64,000 bases of DNA from Paraconiothyrium sp. Pb-2020 (Eukaryota; Ascomycota; Dothideomycetes; Pleosporales; Didymosphaeriaceae): positions 3,410,001 to 3,474,000 of the forward strand of contig JAJUBI010000006.1 in the NCBI GenBank assembly GCA_022419385.1, given 5' to 3'. The stretch's first letter is position 1; every line of letters starts with the position of its first letter. This document shows positions 20,904-31,400 of the stretch, piece after piece. The notes under the pieces were generated by a model. It had not been told where the DNA came from, made no database searches, and saw only the letters and a list, made by a program, of their open reading frames with translations. A program made the translations under genes and the position numbers.

Positions 20904-21908
20904 TCACTCCCTCTTCAAATCTGGAGGAGGCACAGAAAACCTCGGAAACTCTTCCTCGCCTTTCATGTGCTCGATTTTGGTGTCAATACGATGCATGCAG
21001 CTCCATTCATCCAGGTATAGCTCCTGCACAAGATTGACGCTGCCGAAGTACTTTTCGCCAACCCCAGTACCAGGTAGGTCAGGATTTAGCTTGAACGCCT
21101 TACTGCTCCCATACGAAGAACTGTGATTCTCGAAGCGTGCTAAGCTTCCTATAGCCCATACCATACGTGCGTTGTCAGCGTAATACTCTTGGAGCCGTTT
21201 GCGACGAATTTGTTTTCTCATTTCTACCTCTGCAAGCGCCCGAGGCATGGGGTAATCGTCCGCCGTTAGGTGTTCGCCTTTTGCAAGTCGCTCCTTGTTT
21301 GCTTGTATAGTCTTCTCGCTCTCCGCTTCCCATCTCGTTCTAAGGAACTGCAAGAGGGCTTGTTCGCGAAAAAAGAAAGTAAGCGCCTGCCGCCAGTTGA
21401 ACTGGATTTGTCGTGATGCGATATCGATGGATAAATCTTTGAGTTCCGTGTCGTTCACGATGTTGCCGATCCGAATCGTGTAATTCGGCATTTCTGGCTT
21501 CCATTCCTCTACATTACTCTCCCATCTCTCCATTATCCTGTTGTACTCTTTTTTCTTCCCACCAGCGATATCGCTTCTCCTCCGAAAATCTTGAAAGCAT
21601 ACTAGGGTCTTTTCTCTATCACCATTCTCTAACTTTATTCCATGAACAAATCGCGCAAAAGAGGTTGGAACCTCAGGACGCTTGCTCTTTCCACCGAGGT
21701 TGTACTTCTCTAGGTGGAAGTCGATATTCGTGTTTCGAAGGACAAGATCCGCAAAAACTTGTTCGGCGTAGGCTCTGAAGTGTGAAGACACGTGTCGGCA
21801 AACCGTCCAGAGGTGTGTGAGGTCGGTATTGTAGGTGAGGATGCGGATCCAGAGCTCCGGTGGGAGCGAGGGACACTGCGGACTTCGCGTTTCTGGCATG
21901 TAAGGCAT
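20904..21908 (-). CDS. F-box-like hypothetical protein
   Basis: A single exon of 334 residues. The N-terminus has a short F-box-like helix set (PSLPPELWIRILTYNTDLTH, then LWTVCRHVSSHFRAYAEQVF), which in fungi usually links a substrate to an SCF ubiquitin ligase. The rest is charged and helical (MRKQIRRKRLQEYYADNARM), with no domain I recognise. Many such F-box-like singletons occur in fungal genomes. An extra upstream exon cannot be excluded. The stop lies 38 bp from the convergent membrane-protein gene. Confidence 0.75.
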   Translation of the reverse strand: MPYMPETRSPQCPSLPPELWIRILTYNTDLTHLWTVCRHVSSHFRAYAEQVFADLVLRNTNIDFHLEKYNLGGKSKRPEVPTSFARFVHGIKLENGDREKTLVCFQDFRRRSDIAGGKKKEYNRIMERWESNVEEWKPEMPNYTIRIGNIVNDTELKDLSIDIASRQIQFNWRQALTFFFREQALLQFLRTRWEAESEKTIQANKERLAKGEHLTADDYPMPRALAEVEMRKQIRRKRLQEYYADNARMVWAIGSLARFENHSSSYGSSKAFKLNPDLPGTGVGEKYFGSVNLVQELYLDEWSCMHRIDTKIEHMKGEEEFPRFSVPPPDLKRE

Positions 21909-23028
21909 GTAAGTCTGGCTAGCAAGATAGTGTCAGCCACCCAGGATCGTGTTCGAACATGCGCATTGCAGAAGGTACAGCGCTGTTAAGTGTTCTGTCT
22001 TGGCCGCCGAAAGGATGACGAAGGCTGCGAGTCATAACACGCTTACATAACCATTACCCTGACTTGAAATGCTACATATGTAGCCTCCAACTCAAGGACA
22101 TCGACATTCTCATGCAACTTCGCAATGCTTGAGATGCCGAAGTGTGCAATGATCTCAATCTCCTTTTCTACCCGACTTGGCCTCACATCTATTTGTAACG
22201 ATACGAAGGCATTCCTACCGCCAAACATAGATCTTCAGTAGCCCACTTAAATACACGTTTCCCACGCGTCGCCGCTTACATTTGCTCAACCAGTCAGAGG
22301 TTGTTCGCAATCGATGTCTCGACATGAAAATTTGGAGGCCGCTGGGCAGATTCACGGGGCTCGATCTTAATATCCTCTGCAGTTCCCTTGTTCATTGGCG
22401 AGATAGAGGAACAAAAGAGTCGTCGAAGAGACTACAACCCACCTTCGAAGACACGTTCAGTGCCTCAGAAATGGAAGCGAACCTGAAGCACTTCTCAAAT
22501 AGAAGCTGAAAGCACTCGACGTTTGAGGAGCTGGAGTGCGCTGCTTTGAAGCAAGCCGTGTGGTGGTTTGATATCAATACGTTCTCTCCTATTAAGCGTT
22601 TCTTGCAAACTAGCTACATTTTGTACAGGTTTACCGGGCCGTTGTATGACCCACCTGCTTCTCTCCCCTCTACCAACGTGGCGGATCCAGAATCGCCACC
22701 GCGTAGAAGCTGTTAGATGTTGAAGCGGCGTTACATGTATTCATAATCCAGTCGCACCGTAGGGGCGCGCTATTCTTGGCTTTTTCAAAGACATTGCAAG
22801 ACTTGCTGAGGGAGGACCATTCTGAAATTTGGTTTGCATTCAATAAAGCAGCAGGTATGGTCTGCGCGGTAAAGGACACGCCCTCGACGGCGGAATGTCG
22901 CCAAAAATGAAACGTCAGCCGTTCAACCCGTTGGACGAGTAACATTCCGGCGCGTCGCAATAGTCTTACAAAAGGAAGGGTTCAACCCTGGATCTCGGTA
23001 TGGGAATTGAACGTCTATCGCAGCTAAG
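21909..23028. other. Intergenic with unassigned short frames
   Basis: 1.1 kb between the F-box-like gene (-) and the metalloprotease (+). Frames at 22043-22228 (-), 22282-22509 (+) and 22670-22960 (-) have no family signature or splice partners. They could be decayed gene pieces or chance. Confidence 0.35.
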
Positions 23029-26000
23029 ATGAAGTGGAACATCGGACTGTTTGCATGTATCCTTTTCGCAGTACATTCTTGCATAGCATTTGCCGATCGT
23101 CTCTCGTCTGCACCGGATGCGCAGATAGATCAAGTCGAAGACACTTTTCCTGAAAATCTCCGCCTCGCGAGCCTTTCAACGACACGCCAGTCGATCGCGA
23201 AAAGTTCCTCGCGACTTTCCCGTACCACAGCAAAAGTTCAGTCCGCATCTAAAAAGGTAACCACATCGACCAAAAGAGCAACAATCAATCCAAGCTCCGG
23301 ACCGGCAACGGGCATCAAGAGCACGCCACGATCCTCATCTCGCTTGACGACTAGGGTGGTCACGACCCTCAAAATTTCATCGGCTTTGTTTCGATCCTCG
23401 CCTGGATTAAGCGTGAAATCCACTGCGAAGCCCATCGCAGGAACGACTGCTAAGTTCCCTGCTAGGTCCAGCGCAAAGTCCACTGCTAGGTCCAGCGCAA
23501 AGTCCACTGCAGGGTTCACAGGAATCACAACATCGAAACGCGCGTCTGTCTCGGCACGATCGATTGTCCCTGTGATTGAAAGCTCCAGGCCCTTGTCAAA
23601 ATCAATCAGATCGGTTAGCAAAGCGATCACAAGCTCGAAGCCCCCCTTGACATCACCTGGTCGCGCTGAGCCTTCCACGAGAAAGACCACGAGCTCTACA
23701 GTAATAAATCGGTTATCGACAAAGGTTTCTTCTTCAGGTACAGGAACAAGCGCTGTACAAAGCCAACCGTCTGCGGCACCACTTCAGTCTCGCCTAGCCA
23801 CTGCGCTACAGACAGGGAATGAAGGAGGTGTCACAGAGAGGGAGCTTCTAAGCGCTCTCACGAATGCTCTGAACTCACGGACGGCACTCGGCTACCAGCT
23901 GCTGCCCGACAACCCTCCGCTTACTTGGCTCTTGGATGCGAACACTGCCTTTGTAGAGGATCCCGGAACCCTCCAAAATATCTTGTTTGCAAACAAGAAC
24001 CTCAAGTCTGGAGACTATCCAAATAATTCTTCCTTGGCTGCTGCGGGCTCAGCGCCAGGTTCCGATACGAGGCTGGCATACTTTGGTGGAAATCCTTTCG
24101 TCACTAACGATGGAGGTGCCTACTATCCTTGGAAACCTGTGAGCGACCGTGGCATGCAGGTGTTTGACAACAATATCGTTACCTGGCTTCTTGGACTGCC
24201 TGCTGGCACACGTGGAGATTCCCTCACAGCTAATGTCAATATTGTACTCTCAGGGCTTAAAGATACTGCGGAAAATTACACAAAAAATGCTCTCTCTCAG
24301 CTGTTTCCAAATGTCCGGATAAACGGTGGTAGAACCGGAAACAATGTCTGCGATTTTGTAGGGAACAGCAGCCCCTGCCTCGCGGACGCTAGTCTCCTAA
24401 TCGTCGGCGACAACCGCGCTTCTGGAGATGATGTCGTTGCCAATGCTGTTGTCAAAGCGTATCGGAGCGGATTGCCACTGCTGGTTATGACAGAAGATGG
24501 CAATTATACCCCGGACTCTTGGAAAATCACTCAACAGCTCGGCCTAACGCTTGGACAAAACTACTTCGAGGGACAGAAGGTAATCAACAACTCGCCAAAG
24601 AGCTACCAAGCCCCCAGTAGTATCATCCAGGATGACTTCCGCACTGATGTGCAGCAGGTATACTCTTCCCTCAGTAGTGACCCGCTACGTCCTGCAGACT
24701 ATTCTGTGTGCATAGCGCCCGATGGCCTGTTGACTCGCACTATACGCATGGGAGAATGCGTGGAAACCCCTCCAACTGGAGTGACCGCACATGCACTTCC
24801 ATACTTCGGCGCAATCCAAAGATTGCAGGATAGCATCAATAGCATTTCTTCCAATGGCCTCGACGTCTTCAAGACAACCAACGGTGTCAACACAGAGACC
24901 TTGCGCCTCTTGACGCTCCTGGCCAACAAGGTCCGAGTTGGCCCGCGGGGCATGCCAACGGACACTGCTGTTGCCATCAGATATCCCATCAACACGAGGA
25001 CCGATGGCGTAGCTGTGACCAGGGCCTTGTTTGCCGACTGGATTGTTCCTATGACCACAGCGTCGACTCCGCCAGCCTCGGACCTTGGTTCCTTGTGGTG
25101 CCACGATGGCGCCGCCTACCAAGCAGGTAATTGCCCAGCTCCCTCTTTTCCGGATTTCGGGTCTTATCAGTTGGCGTTGAGTTCGACGCTCAATGATGAG
25201 TGGACTTCCACAGGTGTCACTCAGGTTCCTGGGCGACCGGCCACGATTACAATGACCAACGACCCTGGCATACCCGTCGCTGTGCGTACATTTGCAACTC
25301 GAAATGCCGATGGTCGGACAGCGGAATACAGTACTGGTGGTATATCGCTCTACAATCGTCCACAGTTCCCAGTCAGCGTTTGGATCCCACTGAAACTTGG
25401 AGTACCGACCGTCATGAATTCACCTTATGGTGGCCCACTGTACATCAGCCTCGACGGGACCGGTCTGACCAGCCCACGGCAGGCCAACCTTATATTGCAA
25501 AATGTGAGCAGACATTTTGCTGTACTAAATGCCAGCAATGACAACGCCCTCACGCAGCTGGCCCAAGACTTGACGAAAACCCCGGCGTATTGGGTCGATA
25601 TAAAGGGGTCCGGCTTTGAACTCCATGTGCCTGCAAGGAAGCTTGCACAATCTCTTGCGTCCGGAGGTATAGACCTAGGCTTAGGCAATAACCGCAGGCT
25701 TTACTACAACACTACCACGACCGGATTGGGTCAGCTCATGATCGACTATAAGACGAGCTGGGCTGAGCGGGAGTATCGCATGGCGGGGCTTAAAATCGAT
25801 GGAGAGCCCATGAACACGTCGCTGCCTCTCGAGGTGCAACGACTCTGCCAATACCTCAGTTGGGACTGCTTAAACGAGACTATTCACCGCATCACTGAAG
25901 TTCAGCACTTGACTTACGATGCGTACGCTGCATGCGGTCAATTGTGCTCAGGAAATCCCATTACAGCCAGTACGGTACCAGCACCGCTTGCTTGGGGCGA

Positions 26001-27030
26001 AGGGCACGAGCTTGGCCACAACCTACAACGGCAAGCGCTCGATATCTACTGGCCAGACACAAGCCTCGGTAAACAGCTAGATGCTGTCAACAACTGGGCG
26101 AACTATGTCATGCGAAGCACCGAAGTGTCAAATAACATCTTCCCCTACTTCAATCAATGGACTTACTTTCGACTTACGCTTCCTGCCCGCCTTGGCACCG
26201 GAGTAGACAACGGTCCGCTGCGCCGTCACGACGTTCAGGATATGACTATCTTGTTCAGCGCACATCAATCGGCGTACTCGAGGCTGCAGAAGAACGGTCA
26301 GAGTGTTATTTTAGACAACACATGCAAAGTACTTGGTTCATTCCCCATAGGGACGCGTCCAGATGTGATGCTCGCGGACGCAGTCTGGAGTAACGATGGC
26401 TACGCTGTAAATAACGGCGAACGCCTGAGCTTCTATTATGCGCTTCCTCAAATAATGCAGGGTAACATAATGGCAAACGGGGCAATTCTCACAGACGGGA
26501 GGAACATCTACACACTGATGTACCAAGCTGCCCGTCTCTTCTCTGCTTACGCTACAGATGCCACCACCTGGCAGGCCCACGCTGCCTCGCTGGGTTTCAG
26601 TCAGTTCAGCTACACAAATGACACCGTGTATGGTGCGGGTAACACCGTCAACGACATGATTGGCAACGACTTTCTAGTTGTGGTGCTATCACGCATAGCC
26701 CGCTACGACTTCCGTCCATACTTCGCCGCGCATGGTATCTTCTACACGGCGCTCGCGAACGCGCAGGTAGCAGCAAACGCGGCGAGTGTTGGCTACCGCA
26801 CGTTGCCAGGCTCACCGCACCCCGTGTCGGGAGACCAGTATCCGAAGACGAACTTGAGCATTACTCCCGTGGGCGGACTTGGAGCATATACAACTCGCGA
26901 CGTTGGTATAGACATCGGGGACGCGTCGATTGCCTGGCCAGGAGCTGATAATAATGGGGATGGGACGCCGGAGGACTTGGTGGGCTTTCATCCGAGAAAC
27001 TGTCCGGGTATCACGGTCGGCGCTGCGTAG
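23029..27030 (+). CDS. Secreted IMPa/M60-like metalloprotease
   Basis: A single exon of 1333 residues. A signal peptide (MKWNIGLFACILFAVHSCIA) is followed by a Ser/Thr/Lys/Arg-rich stretch to about residue 250, probably O-glycosylated. From about residue 265 the sequence resembles the bacterial immunomodulating metalloprotease IMPa: an N-terminal region (NPPLTWLLDANTAFVEDPG, FGGNPFVTNDGGAYYPWKP), a beta region with VWIPLKLGV, and an M60-type catalytic part. The zinc site is GHELGH (HELGH at residues 993-997), and the likely third ligand is Glu1032 in STEVSNNIF, as in M60 peptidases (HExxH...E). IMPa and M60 enzymes cleave O-glycosylated mucin-like proteins at the cell surface. All key residues look intact. 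The intron-free 4-kb frame and the mainly bacterial fame of the family suggest possible horizontal transfer, unproven here. Confidence 0.85.
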   Translation: MKWNIGLFACILFAVHSCIAFADRLSSAPDAQIDQVEDTFPENLRLASLSTTRQSIAKSSSRLSRTTAKVQSASKKVTTSTKRATINPSSGPATGIKSTPRSSSRLTTRVVTTLKISSALFRSSPGLSVKSTAKPIAGTTAKFPARSSAKSTARSSAKSTAGFTGITTSKRASVSARSIVPVIESSRPLSKSIRSVSKAITSSKPPLTSPGRAEPSTRKTTSSTVINRLSTKVSSSGTGTSAVQSQPSAAPLQSRLATALQTGNEGGVTERELLSALTNALNSRTALGYQLLPDNPPLTWLLDANTAFVEDPGTLQNILFANKNLKSGDYPNNSSLAAAGSAPGSDTRLAYFGGNPFVTNDGGAYYPWKPVSDRGMQVFDNNIVTWLLGLPAGTRGDSLTANVNIVLSGLKDTAENYTKNALSQLFPNVRINGGRTGNNVCDFVGNSSPCLADASLLIVGDNRASGDDVVANAVVKAYRSGLPLLVMTEDGNYTPDSWKITQQLGLTLGQNYFEGQKVINNSPKSYQAPSSIIQDDFRTDVQQVYSSLSSDPLRPADYSVCIAPDGLLTRTIRMGECVETPPTGVTAHALPYFGAIQRLQDSINSISSNGLDVFKTTNGVNTETLRLLTLLANKVRVGPRGMPTDTAVAIRYPINTRTDGVAVTRALFADWIVPMTTASTPPASDLGSLWCHDGAAYQAGNCPAPSFPDFGSYQLALSSTLNDEWTSTGVTQVPGRPATITMTNDPGIPVAVRTFATRNADGRTAEYSTGGISLYNRPQFPVSVWIPLKLGVPTVMNSPYGGPLYISLDGTGLTSPRQANLILQNVSRHFAVLNASNDNALTQLAQDLTKTPAYWVDIKGSGFELHVPARKLAQSLASGGIDLGLGNNRRLYYNTTTTGLGQLMIDYKTSWAEREYRMAGLKIDGEPMNTSLPLEVQRLCQYLSWDCLNETIHRITEVQHLTYDAYAACGQLCSGNPITASTVPAPLAWGEGHELGHNLQRQALDIYWPDTSLGKQLDAVNNWANYVMRSTEVSNNIFPYFNQWTYFRLTLPARLGTGVDNGPLRRHDVQDMTILFSAHQSAYSRLQKNGQSVILDNTCKVLGSFPIGTRPDVMLADAVWSNDGYAVNNGERLSFYYALPQIMQGNIMANGAILTDGRNIYTLMYQAARLFSAYATDATTWQAHAASLGFSQFSYTNDTVYGAGNTVNDMIGNDFLVVVLSRIARYDFRPYFAAHGIFYTALANAQVAANAASVGYRTLPGSPHPVSGDQYPKTNLSITPVGGLGAYTTRDVGIDIGDASIAWPGADNNGDGTPEDLVGFHPRNCPGITVGAA
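23461..23508 (+). repeat. Perfect 24-bp tandem duplication in the protease linker
   Basis: Two identical 24-nt units (23461-23484 and 23485-23508), in frame, encode the repeat ARSSAKST in the Ser/Thr-rich linker of the IMPa-like protein. A recent slippage event that lengthens the linker without shifting the frame. Confidence 0.9.
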
Positions 27031-27329
27031 GATTTTGGATCTGTATTGTGCCTGTAAAAGCCCTATTTTATTGCGTTCAGCATAATTCATGGTGGGTAGC
27101 ATTGGAGGTGTTAAGAATACGCGAACGCACCCCCAAGTCTCGATGATCGAAGCCAAAGAACACTGGTTCAGTCAGTGAAATACTGATTCACATGTAAACG
27201 TCACACATTCAAATCAGGGAAGAGGTACCGCGAACGAACCGATATAGCGGCAGCTCGATGATCTGACTATCAATGTTGCATTGTCTTCTCGTAGCGGTTT
27301 GTGAAGCGCTCGACGTTAACAAATAGAAG

Positions 27330-28430
27330 TATCGATGACATCTGCAAAGCATGTCTGCTCTGGATTCGTATGTATTAGTTTCGATTGCCGTTTTCGTACT
27401 TACTTATCGGAGTTACACAAGGGCTCCTGCAACACGTTCGCCGACATATTCTTACCATTAACCACAATTACCGTATTCGCCGCTAATACAACGGCTTTTT
27501 GCCCGTATAGGTTGGGAATGCGACCGACGCGTGACTATGCCGGCAATCGGTCAATCTCGGGAATCCACCCCACGCCATCCTTCACCGGGATTGTTCTAAG
27601 CCTCCCACTCGCATGCAGCGACATCTTCACTAGCAGAAACGGTAGAAGTGGCAACCACCACACCATCTCTTTTCGGTATGGAGTGACTCCACCCACCAGC
27701 AGAGCCTCGATGCAATCCTTCCTCTCCGCGACATGCCATCCTCGAGCTACTGCAGGGAGAGTCCGGTCTCTCGAACGTAAGGCCAGCAACGCAAAGGTCA
27801 TGCTTCTACCCTCATATGATCCGTGAACAGTGTTGATGTGTACGCTACTGCAGGTACTTAGCGGTCGAATTCTTGCAGCCAAAGTATGTCTCACTAATAC
27901 TGAGCTTGGGAGCAGCGTGGCCCCGTTCGCGGCCGCGAGCTTCCCCATCGAGATGTAGATACAATGATCCTTTCGCTTTGTAGCTTCAGTGCGTAGGATA
28001 GAGCCCCAGATTACGCAATCTCATGCCCCGTTTGGTCTTCGCATATCGGTGTGCTGACAAGGTTGCCGATGTGGGTAAGGCTCGCTCGGGGGCTACCGAG
28101 GCCGCTGTTCATTGAGGCTAATGGCGCAGGTACTGCGGAAGCTACGATGATGACAGCAATATCTGATTGAGAGATTGTAAGAAAATTTGGCAGTGCGAGA
28201 CCTGGTCCCAATTTCCAGCGTTCCTCGGGCAAGTCTAGCTTCACAAGGCAATCATGGGCGATTGGAGAAAACTCTTGTTTTTCCACGTTTCGCGTATGCA
28301 AGCAAGCTGCAGACTGGTTCGGTCGCGATACACCTCTCTCACCAATGCGAGACGGTCTGATGTGCAAGGCTGATTTCCCGCGGTGCTGGTCTTGCCGCTC
28401 AGTGTGTGCAGCAGACAACAGAGACACTGC
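27330..28430 (-). pseudogene. Probable pseudogene of an unidentified protein
   Basis: Reading leftward from about 28270, protein-like sequence runs in one frame (DLPEERWKLGPGLALPNFL, SDIAVIIVASAVPAPLASM, NSGLGSPRASLTHIGNLVST) until a stop near 28011. It then continues without a gap in another frame (SILRTEATKRKDHCIYISM, VLVRHTLAARIRPLSTCSS, MTFALLALRSRDRTLPAVA) to an in-frame TAG at 27535, after which it goes on in the same frame (VGRIPNLYGQKAVVLAANTV) to a donor-like GTAAGT near 27405. No splice pair that I tried rejoins the frames at 28011. The simplest reading is one frameshift and one nonsense change. I do not recognise the family. Confidence 0.45.
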
Positions 28431-31400
28431 ACACCACTATCACCAGCGATCGCCTGGTCGTTCGGGTGATCTAGCCACCACCTCTCATCCTTCGGCCCTA
28501 TTCAGATCTCCCAATCTCCAGTCTGACAGAACAAAACTAGCACGCTCCGTCTTCATCTTCCTACCTGCTCTCGGTACTAACCACATCGAGGTACGCGCAT
28601 ATCCGCCACCCTAACCACCATGGGCGTCTGCTTCCTGTATGTACGCACGACCCCACAAGTAGCATCGAGTTGAACCCAACCCAAGTCCGAAGAGAAGCAG
28701 CCTCACGAACGGTCCACACTTGGCCGATCCCAGCACGTCAACTTGAAACGACGTGTACTGGCAGTGCAATGCTCGTGCACCATCCATCAACCTGAAACAA
28801 CGCCCTCGCTACAATGTAGGTATGTATAGCTACAAAGATGGTTGACAAATGCTTCGTCTGTATAGCGATCAACGCCTGAGGTTTTTGCCTGTGGCGTCGC
28901 GCAACTTTTCCCAAAACGACGCCACCACTTTGGGACGGCCTTGGTTACACAGCAGCAGTCGCACGAATACCTGCTGCAGAGTGACCACGCCTGGCCTTCG
29001 ACAACCAACCACATCGTCAATGCCTTTCCCGGGGAACCTTTGCTATCTTTCGTGGGGGAGGGGGACTGCATCCCCGTACAAGCAGCCGGCGGAACGATAT
29101 GTAACGACTTGCACATACTCGAGGGTGACGACATGGTCGCTTCGGGTGGCCAAATGGGTACGTACGGTAATCCTTGCGGAAGGATCGAACCGCTTCGGCA
29201 TGCTTATTCGGCGACTCCACAACCGTCTTGCGAGACCCGAAGTGCGGCCACACAGTCATCGTCTCATCAGGTCTACTTTTGTTGGACGAACGCGATCAGC
29301 GCTGCGCTACAGCGCGGATACCGTTGATCATTCAGCGCAGATCGGCCTCATGGAAACGTCTCTGGCCGTTGTGTGCCACGCGAGCCGGATTTCGAAGGGT
29401 CGAAGAAACGGCTCGAATGTCCTGCAGTAGAGCATCCATCGCGCGCGCGATCCTTCTGCGATCTGTAATCCCTCGCTCGCTGTTACGCCAGCCGAGACGG
29501 CGAGCGCGCGCACGCAATTCTTCCGCCTTCCGAATGCCTCACTTTCTCGGTCGCATGCTCACCACAACGCCCTCGCACGATGACACGACGACACAATGAC
29601 TACCAGGAGTGCACCAAACTTTGCTGCCATTAGTTGCAACACCGGCCGCCCAGCAACCAGGCAAACGGAGTGCATTGTGGGACCCAGAGGTCCCAACGCG
29701 CGACGGCGACGCGGGTCTACCCTCTAGACGTCTTCGCTTCTGGCTGGTGGAAACCCGCGCCGCAAACATACCTTCCCCACCATGCCCATAGACGAGGGTG
29801 TCAGAAAAGCGACGTGGAAGGCGATGGCTGCTGGGTCGTGGATGCAGCAAGGATGGATACAAGCAACAAGAACCCAGGCTCGGGTACCATCCGCCCTCGC
29901 ACAGCTTCTGACAGTCTCGACCCGCAGGTCTCAGTTGTTCAACACAAAGTTTGTCGCGATCGCGAGTTGTGGGGATCGTTGAACGGTGGAGGCGTGGGGG
30001 GAAGGGGAACATGACAGTGTTGTTGAGGGACGTTATGAGTGGTCGACAGCCTCGCTGGTTTCTTACGCTGCGTCGCTGCTCCACGCTCGAGAACATGACG
30101 ATGCATCAACAGGCAGATGCTTCCCCACGCGATGAACTTTCGCTGGAGCCTCTGCGCACGGTGGGCGCACGCTACGCCATGCAGATCATCGCAAGCAGAG
30201 CTTGAAAACATGACGGTGCGTCTGGATGGATGGCTCTGCCACGCGACGAACTTTGTCGCTGGAACGTGAATGTTTCTCTGCCCAGCGTGCGCACACTGCA
30301 TGATGCAAAGCATCGCCGCTGAGTCGCAATCCCAGCCTGGGAAACATGACGGGGCGTCTCCCCACGCGACAAGCTCGTTGCTGGAGCATCAATGCTTCTC
30401 TCCACGATCGTTGTGTCCCACTATGCGCATGCAGCATGAAGTCAACTTGATCGTTAGTATCGATATGCTGTCGCTCGTCGCCGAAGACTTTGCCAAGTGT
30501 GACGCAACCGCGAGCCCGCAGCGCACACGGCTCGTAGAATAAGCCGAGGAGCGTTCACTCGCGTTGAGCCGCAGAAGGATCGGCTTGCAGATACATTTCT
30601 ATTGATCCATCCACACAGCGGGTAGATTAGAGATAGAGGACGGCGAGACTCCTCCAGCATCCATGATCGACGGCCGGCTCGCGAGCGTGCCAAAGGATTC
30701 ACTGGCTACGCATCACCCGATATGTAGCCCGCGGGCGCCATCGAGTATCGGTCAGGCCGCCCGCGACAGGAGCCGCCTTCCCGCGTGCTTGACGAAATGT
30801 CACTTTTCTGTTCGCACTGGCTCTGGTCCTAAGGCTTCTTACGTATCGCAGCGTCGGCAGTGTAGCCACGTACCCACCACACAAGAAAGTGTACACTAGG
30901 TCTCCTTGTACTGATCCGGCAATAGAGTTCCTACAACGCGGGCTCGGTGTTCGCCTATTAACATAAGCTACTTTGGTAAAAGGCTTTGCTTGGCACAAGT
31001 AGCAGAAGAATGGCGGTAGGATGCAACGGGCGTAGCTCCAGCGATGCGCAATATACCAGCACGTTGTCCAAGGGTTGGAGGCCAGAGGGGCCTCGCGAGG
31101 GTGGTGCGTGCGCGCGGCTCAAACTGCCTTCTAGGACGGGTAAGCCGCGAAAAGTGAGGTTACTCCGTGGCTTGATACACGCGTTTGCGGCGTCCTTGCT
31201 GATAGGCGCGGCAGAGACGTTTCTTTCTCTTCGAGCTGTTCGAAAGCATCTCGCAAGGACGCGAAGGAAGGATAGCAGGCCAACCGTCTACTGCAAATAT
31301 CCACAATGCGTGCGCCCAATCGCCTGGCTTGCGCTGTGATAACGTCGTGTTGCACGGCGTCACTGAGCCCAGAGACATGGTGGCGTGCCTCGCAGGTGTT

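Noticed and set aside
23238..23690. 150-codon minus-strand frame inside the metalloprotease gene
   Set aside because: It mirrors the low-complexity Ser/Thr-rich linker on the other strand; a shadow of the real gene.
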